Assembly (NCBI GenBank): GCA_027574665.1 | Contig: CM050656.1 | Span: 2,975,001-3,039,000 of the forward strand | DNA from: Rhynochetos jubatus | Lineage: Eukaryota > Chordata > Aves > Eurypygiformes > Rhynochetidae | Direction: 5' to 3' | DNA: 64,000 bases | Shown here: piece after piece, positions 37,701-49,700 of the stretch | Layout of the letters: each line of letters opens with the position of its first letter | Numbering within the stretch: the stretch's first letter is position 1 | The notes under the pieces: generated by a model | What the model saw: only the letters and a program-made list of their open reading frames with translations | Told to the model about the DNA's origin: nothing | The model's database searches: none | Program-made: the position numbers and the translations under genes

Positions 37701-40700
37701 AGCGCTATAACGTGCTGATGGGGTGTCTACGTGTCCCTTGACAGGACAAGGGGTAACGGGTTTAAACTGAAAGTGGGGAGATTTAGACTGGATATCAGGA
37801 AGAAATTCTTCCTGGAGAGGGTGGGGAGGCACTGGGACAGGTTGCCCAGGGAAGCTGTGGATGCCCCATCCCTGGGAGTGTCCAAGGCCAGGCTGGATGA
37901 GGCTGGGAGCAACCTGGGCTAGTGGAGGGTGTCTCTGCCCGTGGCAGGTGGGTTGGATCTAGATGATCTTTAAGGTCCCTTCCAACCCATTCCATTCTGT
38001 GATTCTGTGTGCCTTTACCCCACCCCTAGGTGATTAAGTTAGTTAGTTTAGTTTACAAACTGATTAAATCAAAAAATTTATGAGTCATGGTTTGTTCTGC
38101 CTTTTATTGGCCCCTCACTTAGCAATACTATAACTCTTTCACACCTGAAAAATAAGCCAGAATATTAAATGCTGCACTGGGAATGCCAAACTTCCATTAA
38201 TTCTGTTACCAAGCTGCTGTGCAGATCTGCACCTGATTAATGTGCCAGTCATCCACAACTACAGAATGGTGTTTTGTTAGATAAAATTTGTTATCTAGCA
38301 AACAAATCAGATGGAAACAAGGCAAAATGGTGAAGGTTGTCCTGTTCTTGCTGTAATGATCGTAAATACATATTTGCTGAAATTACTTGTAACTCTTATT
38401 TATGCTGGTTATTTCTTAAAAGGGGTGAGAATGTGTATAAGGAGGCTCAGAGGATCGATATTCCTAAGCAGCATCATAAAACCTGTATAAAAGGCACCTA
38501 GTCACTTGTTATTAAAACAATACGAAGTGAAGCAGGCTAGGTTCTTCCTTGGCAGAATGCATGCAATGGTAGATGCTTTGCAGAGCTTAAGTTTGCAAAT
38601 TGGACATATCTAAACCTGTAGGGAGTTACAGCTCTTACACCCTTCTGTAGCTAAGGGTTTGTTCCAAATTGAGAGAGTAAGCAGAATAATACAGATGAAT
38701 CACTTGTTGTGTAGACACAGGGTGTGCATTGAATGCTGATGTTGCTCTGAAATAATCAGTTTACTATTAAAACTGGCATGTATCACTTAGAAGCATCTTT
38801 GGTGATTTATCAAAATGCTGTTTGAACACTGTCAGGGTAGAGTTATTTGGGTCTTGTTCCCTATTTCAGTACCACTTCGCTTTGACTTTTGAAGACAAGT
38901 GTGCACGTTGCTCAGGTTTTGCCGTGTCGAAAGGCTGCAGGTACTGCCTGGTCGTGTCTTTAGTCTCATCTCAGCAGGAGTGAGCCGCTGAGGATTCAGT
39001 AGGATATTCAAATGTGGAAAAGGTCACAATCCGTTTGTTACCTTTTTTCTGAGATGAAATTTGCCGAGTAAAAGCGATGATTATCATTTCCATTAACCTG
39101 AAAATGGAGTCGTAAAGAACCTTCTTGTGACTTAAGAACATGAGTCCCGTTGACTTGCATAAGATTTAAATTCCTAACATCCTTATCGCTTCCAAAATCC
39201 CATTTTAGGAAGATTTGCAAAAATCGCAGGTTGTCTTAAGTGTGGTGAAGTCAGTGGAACAGACAATTTATATCAGCTGAGAATCTGTCCAGAGCCATCT
39301 AAATATAAGCTGAAAAGCTTAGCTTTTGACTGCTATTTTCTGAAATGCTGTTCCACTTTCTTCCTAGTTCATTGGGAAGATGTAAACTGTTTCCCACCCT
39401 TTGAGATTACAAATATTTTCATCATTCATGATGACCTGTTTTCTTCAAATACTAACTCTGGCTGAGTTTAATACATCCTCTTCCAGAAGACTTACTACTT
39501 TGGCACGACGTTATTAATACACTGCCAATATTTTTAATAAACAACTACTACTGCACATCTGCCCTTCAGGCTTTTTAAATCTAGGTATTTGCTGCTCGGA
39601 GAAGATGCATAAAAATATACTGTTGTCTTATTGTAAGTGCTTTTCAGGTGGATACAGTGGGTCAACGTTGTCTGAAAAATTGCCTTAATTATTCTTGTCT
39701 AAAGGCAGTCGTGGCATTTTCTTTCTTGTATCTCCTGTAAGGGACAGCTGGGAGGAGATACTGCTAGAACTCCTTGATTGCAGTGACCATACACCAGTGC
39801 TGCTTCTGCCATCCAGGATAATCCTGGTATTACTTAAATTAGTGGTTCTTACCTGGCGGTGTTCATCCTGTGTAATTTTATTGTGTCCACTGGGTATAGG
39901 AAAGAGAGGTGAAATTAGAGCCCTGAATTAGGCCCATTTTATACACCAATTTTTTTTTTTTTTTTTGTATTTATTTATCACTTAGTTGTTTCTTTAAGAC
40001 TTCCATTTAACAGATGCAAAAGGAATTTATGTTTTGGGAACAGTTTATAGCCGACTAGTAGGGTTACAATTCAAAGACTTCACGGCACGAAGTAGTGAGA
40101 GAACATTTACAACCACTGAGAATCACCTTAGCTCACCTTAGACTCATTTTGTTCTTAATTATACCACAACCCTGAGCTCCTCCTGGAGCAAGTGGGAGCT
40201 GAACACACATGGAGTTCTCTCTGGCTGTTACCCTGAGATCTAATTTGCTTACTCTCAGACTTTGTGCTCTCCTTTCTCACGTGTGGTGGTTTTAAGGTGT
40301 GCCAGGCAATTGCTCGTTACACTCGCAACGCTTTCGTCAGTAGCCTTTTCATTTTACTTGGTTTAAAAAAAAACCCACCCCAATGTACAGAGTAAAAATG
40401 CCTGCCCACAATTCAAACTGCAAGAGAAATTAAATAGAGAGAAGCTGACTGCTCAAATGCATTGAGACAGGATGGGGACTTTACCCGCCGTGACCGTCAC
40501 TTTTCCTTGTCCGAGCTGGTGTAGGCGCCTGCTAGAAGCCTCTGCTTCTGGCCTGGGCACCGGTGCAGCCCTGACTTGCAGGGAACACCCCTCCAAGTCT
40601 GCAGGCACCACGCTGCCTGCCACTCTCCTGCCCTGTCTTTGGGCAATGGCTCAGCCCCGTGCCCTGGGGCAGCGCGTTTCTGTCATCGCGTAGGTTGTTG

Positions 40701-43700
40701 ATGAAGGATGGGTGGTTCCGAGCTACACGCGCGTAGAATGGTATTTGTAGTTGTTGCCATCCTTAGCTGAAGTGTAGAAGCTGTACCTGCTGGGGGCTGT
40801 GAACTTCAGCAGTGGCCGTTTGTCCTCCATGTGAGAGGGAGGGGATGGCCTGAAATCGCGTGTCCATGTGTTTTTGTGGGGACTGAATTATGAAAGAGCT
40901 TGATTTCCAGTTTCTGTAGGTAGGGCTCTTGTCTTTGCGGTGCTTTTTAATTTAGGCCCTTGAAACAGATTTCGGTTAAGTCTCAAGTCCCCAGTGCCTC
41001 AGATGCATTGGTTGTGTTTAGACACCTTCTGCACCACCAGTTCCATCTTTTGGCCATTGAAATTGGTTTTTCTCATCTTAACGTTTGAAGATGGAGCGTG
41101 CCCTTGCCCGTCGCCTGAGAGCGTACAGTGGCTCGGCGAGCAGTGGATGTGGAGTCAGCAGATTTTCGGGTACCAGAAATGGCAGCATCAGGAGCATCAG
41201 CACGAGTAGACTGTGTTGAGGTAGTTCTCCCAAACTACATTATGAAACCAAACAATTCTGGTGTACAAAGGCTGATGGAGGCTGCCTCTTTGTCTGGAGT
41301 GGTGAATCCGGATGGATGCGTTGGGTGGCTTTCCTGTAGGCGTTACCCACGTGACGTCGTGTACAGCCCTGTGTTTGGAGCAGCAGGGTTCCTGGCAGCC
41401 GTGCGGCAAGGCAAGAGTGTGCCTTGCGGGCTGGCTGCTCCCACCTCCTCCTTGTGCTAATACCGAGGCCATATCAGAGTGGGAAAGCGGCACGCTTCCA
41501 TGACCAGCTGAGAGCTGCCGGGGTTCTTAGTCTTCGGAGGCTTCATGGCTTTAGGCATCATTCCATGGTCTCTCTGTATTCTCTGATTCGTGGATTGATA
41601 CTGCAGATTGCAAAATCCTTAAGTTCTTCAATATAATTACAGTTGAAATGGATAATATTATTAATAGTTGAAGATGAAACAGGTGTTATAGATACTATGT
41701 GCATGGGTTTGGATATTTTCTCTGTTATATTTCAGTCCATCTGTAGCAATATTCTGTATTCTCAATACCAGTTTGTGAACATACTTTGTTATTCCGGAGC
41801 CTGGATAATACATAGATTCAGTGCTTTATGACAGATTAATTTATACTTTTGGTCCTTCGCTTTACACCACGTGTTATATTCTAGAAATTATATGAATTAT
41901 CTTGAGATCCACTGCAAACTGAGTTTTCTTTGTAATCCGTTAAGTGATGTCAAAGTCAATAGCTCTTTGTGGTTTTATCATGCAACACTTTAGCCCTGGT
42001 GAAAATTGAAATGCTCTGTAGCAGGCAGAGTATTAACATGAAGTATTAATTTTGTAACTTCCAAACTGATTCATTAATGAATTTAAAGTTATGGTGCGAG
42101 GTCTAAGATACTAAAACTGCAAGGGACTCCTGAGTGTGACATTTTAACGGCTTTGAAATAAAGGTGACTGTGCACAACAAAAGCATGAGAAAATATTATT
42201 TGAAATGAATACAGCAGATAAGCCAGTGATGGCAACAGATTTGCCTTAATTTGATTTTTATTTCTTCAGAAACTAATGGTATACATTGATCACAAACTCG
42301 GAAATCCACAGAAAATATAACTCTCTGTTGCTGCACAAGGAAATGGAGCTTGTAACCGTTACAGCTTTCACAGTGCCGTCCTTGCAGTTGTGCGTCGTAG
42401 GGGAAACATGCATTAATTGTGCTGTGATGTTATATTGCCTCTTTCACGGCGTAAATCTGCTTGTCTCTAACACAACTGCTTTTCACTCATGGGTTGTTTT
42501 TTACCTGTTAGAGGTACTTTTGGTATTTACGAGCACAGTTCTTCATGTGTGGGAATCATTCGGATGTGATTGGAAGTTTGTGACTGAAGGTTGGAATAAA
42601 CCTTCCTGTAATCGCCATCTCCGGTGTCTGGCAGAAAGCTGACCAGGATTTTGAGGAGAATACCTCACTTTCATTGAAACAATATATGGCAGCTGACCCC
42701 TTTGCTTTGCCGGAAACTGTAAGTGCAGGGCATTTCCCTGGTTATGAGAGGTGTTTGCAATGTGTAGATAAATAGCTTCTAAATAAGGCAGCAAGCACAT
42801 ACATGCAGGAGCATGAGAAAGTTATGGTAGGCGATATATGTGATTACCATCAATTATAATTAATCCCACTGTGTTGTATAATGTGAATTATAAGTTATGG
42901 AGTGTGAATGTTTTGAAACCTTTGGAGCAATGTTGGTTTTTCACCAGTCTTCAGCAATCTCTCCAAGACACTCTCTATGCTGGTTTTCATGCATCTGTAG
43001 CTTTTTGAGAACTATGTCCCATTACTGTGTTTAAAAGTAATAATTTTTTTAAAAAATCACCTTATTCTGAACCTACTGTGAGGTCCACAGCGGTAGCCAA
43101 GAATTAGATCTTCTCCATGTAACTCCTGCAGTTACTTCGGGATGGAAGAACAGATCCAAATGCAGTATGGATAGAGACTCATGCGAAAATTTTGGCCGCC
43201 AGTTTTATTAGCACATTAATTATATTACATTACATAATTTAAGCAATGAATATTTAACTGAGCATTACTCATAATTGCACCTTTCCTGTTCCACCTTTAG
43301 AAAATGACCTCACATAAAAAAATAGAATTAATCTTTTCGCAAAAAAAATATAAGTAATTACATGAAAGAGATAAAAATATCACAGGCTAATGAAAAATCT
43401 CATCTAATATTCCATTGGGTGCATTTGGCAGTGTGCTTTATCTTTTGATACGGTACCAGCTAGCTGAAATTAATCTGCCCCCTTGTAAACGTTACAGTTT
43501 CTGGAGCTGCGTAGCTTCAGAAAGTGCGCAAAGTCATGTTTAAAAGTTGTCTTTTTGTGATGAATTTAGAGTAATGCAGAGCAAACCTTTCAAAGCAAAG
43601 GTTTTGTTCCAAGGTAGAGTACAGGATGCAGGTTTTTACCTGATTGTTTGTAACTTAAATTCCAGTGGGTTTAACCTACGGAGAGTTTCAGGGTTTCACC

Positions 43701-46700
43701 TTTCAAGACTGCAATTCTGTGTGTGATAAAGAGCGGTTGTGTGTGTCGGTGACAGAGAGGTGCTGGTCGCCGTCCGGGTCAACGGTATTTTCAGTCCTGT
43801 GGCTGGGTTTTTCTGAGCGCTTTAACACGGGCATGGGGAATCGTAACCGCTAGAAGCTTTTATCGACGTCAGAATGGTGAAGTCCGAAATAAAACTTTGT
43901 ACAGCCTGTAAAAACGTATGTCACGTTGCCGGGTTTTTCACTCGTGAAGGCGTTGTACGACGTAAAGCTGGAGTGCGTACGCGTTAACGTAAGGCGAAGG
44001 GCTACAGACGCGCGATGCTCGCACGCTGAATTGTCTTTCCTGTGCTGTGTAAAGCCTTTGTGTGGCACTAAGCGGTGAATCCCGCCCTCGGGACTTGTCA
44101 AAGGCATCTTGGCTGTGTTTAAATGCTTTTCACACCTTAATCGTTCAGGCCAGTGTGTGTGCTACCTGCCTGCTTAACAGGCGCCTCGGCTTTGGAGGGG
44201 CCCCGTTCGTTGGTTTGAGCAAAAATACTTTGATTTCCAAACCAGCAACGGGTCAGTTGTGGATAGGTAAGTGTAACACTTACAGAACTCGAGTCCAGTC
44301 TTGCCAACGGTTACGGGCAGGGAGTGCGCACGTTGGTGTAAAGAATTCTCATCAAGTTAATGAGATTCTGTATGGTAATAAGAGTGTCCGTAGTCATCAA
44401 GTTTGCAATTACAAATGTAATTACTTACTCCTTTGGCTTCAATTCATTTAAAAATGTGTATACGGTATTTACAACGTGTATCAAAATGTGGGGAGCCTGA
44501 ACTGGATTAGTAACAAATCAATTAAGACACAGTGGGGAAAGTTTGAGGAAGGGTGAGTTAGGCCAAAAGTAACATTTTTGGGGATGTATGTGTTATTTCA
44601 GAGAAAGGGAGCGTAACTGAGACCACTTGAGCGTGTTGCAGCTTTGTTCAATAAACTCAGCTTTAGTCTGGACGTGTAAAATTTCCGTCAGGTTGTGCGA
44701 GATGTTTCCAAAGAGAAGTGCAGTCAGAGAGTGCGCCAGAGGGGTTACAAACGCCTATCACTGTTATGTTAATGGAGGTTATAATATAAATTGGATTCCT
44801 TGTGGAGACAGCGTGAAACATTCTCTTTATCCGTGTGACTTCAGTATCCTTCCGCGTCCTCATCTGTTGTGCTGGTGGAATGCTTATGGCTCCCAGCCTT
44901 CCAGATACTTTTGTATACTAAGGATTTACTACGTATTTCATTATTCCTTCTGATTGTATAGCATGGATAATTCGAAGTAATGAATAGTAGAAGAACAGAG
45001 AAGCAGCAAGAGGCAAGTTGGGAACGGGGGAGCGTGAAGCACGATGTATATGCCTGAAGTGGGGGTCTGCGTGGAGTGTGTCGGCAGTTGTTTAAGACTC
45101 TGTGTGCTCAGTCTAGACTGGTCCTATGATCAGTCTATATTGATATTATCAATATTGATAATAATATCAATTATCTATATTGATAAATGTTGGTTTGGAG
45201 TAGTGTCAGGTTTAACTCCTCCATGCTTAACTTCTTGGTTTGTGCCTTGTACTCAAAAATTTGCTTCTATTTTACTTTTCAGTAATTTTAACCTAGGTGC
45301 TGACCCTCTTGGAGCAGCGTGGACAGCTACCATTCATCTTAGCAAACAAGCACAGTCTCTGTCGCTTTCCTGTCTCAAAGATATTTGTGAACGTGGATCA
45401 CATAGGTTGGAAAATAGATGTGGAGTAGTTGTGGGACAGGGAAAATTAAAATATAAAGAAACCATGTACAGCAGTGAAGTTGAGTTTGAAATAGGTCAAC
45501 TATCAGAAAGCATTAAAAAGAAAAGCTGTTGTGATTTAATCTGCGTTTGGGTGATCGTCAGCACAGAGAGATGAAATGGTCCTTAAAGTGAACTGCGACT
45601 CTTCCTAGATATTTCCAGAACACCAAGTGATCAGCAGAAAGAACATATTGGCTGGGTTCAAACTTGTTAGGAAACTGAGACTCTGCAAAACTGGACCAAA
45701 AAAGAGCAATAACGAACGAGTAGACAGATGAACGCTTAGAAGAACATTTTAGAGACCCGGCAAGGTAAAGCAGGCAGAGTAAGACCGAAGGCACTGAGGA
45801 GGGCAGTACTACAGGAGCATATCCTGCAGGGCCATCACCAGTAGTTTCACAGCGCTGGTGACATCAGCTTCAGAGGGCTTTAGGACTTGGCATTGCGCTT
45901 CCCAAAATTGTTGTGGCAATGCATCGGTATTTATTACACTAGCTAGCTTAATTTTTCTGTGTTTGAGAATACTGCAGATTACCTTAGATGAAAGGTAACA
46001 GCCTCAGTACGAAAGACGGCAGGGTCTATCAATTGGAGTTACTGATTTGGTTCGGTGGTGAACTGTTTGCCGAAGAGGCCTAGATGTATTTTAACAACCT
46101 GTCTGCACAGAACGTTAATTCCTGTGGAGTACGGGAGCCCATCTGCTGCCTGATCTTAATTTGAGACCGTAAGGTTCATTCCTGAAGTTGTGCTGCGTGG
46201 TGAAGAAATACAGTAGGTCAGACAAAGGGTCTGTTTAATTGAAGAAATCTAAGAAACTGTATCACTGCTCAAACTTGAGAGCAGAATATTTGCTTACATA
46301 CAGGTGGTTGTGATTTTGCTGATGGGTGTCTAGCAAAGTGCTGTACTCTACTACTGAAGAATGGCGGTTATAGTTCTGCTAATTATTTTCCTATTTAGAA
46401 AGCTAGCAGTAAAGTTTGCTTGTAATAAATATGCAGCAGTGTTCTTTATCTAGCCCCCTCACAATCTCGTTTTTCCATGATATGAATGTTAAGGCAGGTC
46501 TGTGTTTTTCATCCTTCATAATCAGTTTTACTTGTGATACAAACTGCAGAGGTAAAATGGGTGGTATTTAGATCCCATTGATTAAGACCATGCTGATTTT
46601 TGGATTAGGATCAACTCTGATGACATTAGAAGTCCTCTGAACGGACTGTTGCAGTTAATGCTAAATTACTTAATTATTTTTATCCTCCTTTTTTGCCACC

Positions 46701-49700
46701 ACCACAGTCCAGGATGGTGTTTAGAGCATATCGATCTGCCAGGGCTTAAAGAGAAGTTCTGCAGTAGAGGTAATACCCTGTTCCAGTTTTGTGCACAGAA
46801 GCAAAGGCAGGAATTAATGTATTAAATCTGAACATGATCCAGAAGAGGGTAGTCACATCGCCTTTTGGAAGGGGTCCTGGCTCAGGCTGGCTCCTGGATC
46901 TGCCTGAGCACAGCTTGGGGTAGGGCTAACCAGGAGGAGCCAAGTCTGCGTGAGGAACCCTTTCACGTTTGGACGGTGTCCGGGGTCGCTCTGGCATGTT
47001 ACACTGCTGGCGTACGTGCAGCACTTAGCTTCCTGGAAGCCTTACTACCTAAAACACCTTGTTTAGGGCAGAATTTTCATTAAAAGGCCCAGAATAGTAT
47101 AATCATAATTCAATTTTTTCAAAATGAATGAAATCTTTATGGAATATTTATAAAGCCATTTGGTTTAAATTTAATAACCTTTTGATATATAAAATAAGGG
47201 GATTGAGTGCACTATTTGAAATCATTTCCTAACTTTAAAATGTCAACCGTTATAAAAAAATCAAATCAATGTATTCGAGGAAGTAGCTCTTATTCTCCAG
47301 CATCATCGTAATTCTGAATACAACTTCTAATCTTAACTCCAAACAGATCGGAAATTCTAACGTTGTGGAAGGGCCTGGAGGATCACGTAGTGCACATGTA
47401 TCAGGTGGCAAATTAGCTTTAGAAAAATCTTTTGTGTTTTCCAATATGAGCAAAGTTGTAGGCTGCACCAGTGCAGAACATGGGTCCCAGCTATGCGCGT
47501 CGCCGTCCTGCCACCCTTCCAGCACGCTCAGCCCGTCGGCTCCTCTTCACGAGTCGCTCAGCAGTTTTCCTCTCATTTTGACAAGGTCTTTGCTGCTTTG
47601 GGATTACTTCTCGGAGTCAGTGCTGCTGCTGTCACGTCTTCGAAGTACAGCTTTTAAAACTGTGGGGTTTTTTTAAAGCGCCTTTATTCGAAACGGGTAG
47701 GTTTGAACTGCTTTTACCAGCCAGCCCACCTGTGGTCTGTGCCCCTGGCAGCGTGAGCTATCGTCGAGAGAACCAGTTTTCTCACAGCACGGGGATAAAC
47801 CTGGGAGATATATCCCGTGGAGTTCAGTAAACGAAGAATTTAGTCACGTAATTTGTAGCAACTTCTCACTCTTATTTCACTGTTTCAGTCACCTGAGCCC
47901 AAGCAGTACAAGTGCCTTTTTTGCCGTTACGTAGTGATCAGTCACGGACGCAAATCCAGATTATTCCCCGTTTAAAGCCCTTTACTGCATAAAACATGCT
48001 TAATCCTAACTTGCGGTTCACTTTCTTACGACACGCTCTTATGTGACTCTTTCTGGGAAGCAGGATAAGCTGCGTTGGCTGATTTTGCTGTCATTTGCAC
48101 GCTCTTTGGCAGCAAAGGCTGTGCGAAGCCTTTCTTGCCCTCCGAGATCGCAGACTGGTTGTTGAGTTAAAAATCTGAATCCTGTTGTTTACCTGCTTAC
48201 AATGATAGAGTTGTCACGAGCTGCTGATGTCACTAAACGCCGCTGCGTGGCGGTGTGACAGGTGGCGTACACCGCAGTGGAAGCCACGTTTCAGGTCACC
48301 CCAACTACAGCCCAAAGCGGGGACCCCCCAGCTCAGGGCGTCCTGTTAAACTCAGCCCAAGAACGTAAAACAAGCCTCGGCTAAGCTTAACTCGTTTGGC
48401 ACGCCAGTCCTCGACACGAAAGTGCTTTTGCGTCGTGACTGTAGTTAAGATACTGTTGGAGGGGGGTGACAACCAGACTTTGTACACTCTCTAGTGGTTT
48501 ATAAAGCAGTTGATAACAAATTTATAAGTCTGTATCCAAAATATCATCACTTATATTACTTTCAATTGTTTATAAATATAAAATGGGTCATTTTCTTTGA
48601 GCAACTATGCAAAACTATAACAACATTTTATGTTTATACTAAAGCAATTGTTGCTGGGGTTTTAGTTCAAGACCTCGTATCTTCAAGAGGGAGTGTGTTA
48701 CTCTCACTTGCATCAGCATCAGTCCGATGTGATTCTTTTTGAAATAGCAGTATCAATTGAGCTTTATTTTTATCTGTACAAAATTTGACCCATGTTTTGC
48801 AAGTAAAAATGTCATCTCAGACATCTCCTAATCTGTTACAGGTCAATGCACAAACTGACTCAGCTGGAGAGGCTTGATCTGGGCAATAATGAATTCTCTG
48901 AACTGGTAAGAAACGCCCCCTGTTTTATCAGACAGCCTGTGTGTTTGGGATGCTCCGTGTATGGGGCAGTAAAGTTTTACGTAAAAGGCATTACTGTGTC
49001 GTGGCCACGTGCTGTGGTCACGTTTCCTTGTGGAATAGAGGGTTGATCATAGTTCATGAGGTCAGTGTCGATAATACAGTATCCTGAGCCAGCTTCGAGG
49101 TCACAGATGCTCACTCTGAGCTGGTTGCTACTGCTGGAATACTGTCAGTGTGGGATGAGTGGTTGATCTCGATACAAATGCTTGTGTCAATTATGTATTA
49201 ATTTCTTAATATCTGTCATTATATCCTGCAAGTGTTAGCAATTGCTATTAACGTTTAGACTTTGGACCATCAGTGCTCAGGCTGTTCGGGAGCGCCTGTG
49301 CTTACGACAACAAATTAATAGCGTGACACTCACTATTGCACTGATGGCGAAATAAATGTCTGTGTGTGCCTTGTGCCCCCAGCCTGGCAGTGTCTGAGGC
49401 ACTTGGACAATGCCCTTTATGATATCTTAAATTTTGGTCAGCCCTGAAATGATCAGGCAGTTGGACTGGGTGATGGGTGTAGGTCCCTTCCAGCTCAACT
49501 CTTCTGTTCCAGTTGTGGCAGTCTGCATGGAAAATGAAAATATTCTCCAAAAATGTGTCAGCAGAAGCATTTCTAACAGAGGCAAATAAGAAGTTTTTAA
49601 TAGCATTTATCAGAACAGCAGTGAGGTCTTATGGGAATTATGAAATGCCCTAATCCATTCTCAAGAAATTTCAAATCAAACTGTAGTTTGTACAGCATAG

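Larger units (their letters stand above)
28889..48841 (+). other. LRRC7: LRRC7 intron 5, 20 kb
   Basis: 19953 bases, phase 2, the largest intron here. Contents I can name are two CR1 fragments (33253 and 37739), a 17-T run (39950-39966), small inverted repeats at 34683-34704 and 45134-45185, a CpG cluster at 43731-44030 and another CpG-rich stretch at about 48050-48440. An antisense open-frame pair at 36617-37290 is speculative. The rest is unassigned. Confidence 0.88.

Noticed and set aside
39950..39966. T run as the tail of an antisense retrocopy
   Set aside because: No recognisable gene sequence or target-site duplication beside it.
45044..45574. 176-codon + strand open frame in intron 5
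   Set aside because: The longest open frame in the window, but it runs through an AT palindrome that yields an Ile-rich stretch and shows no recognisable domain; chance is likely.
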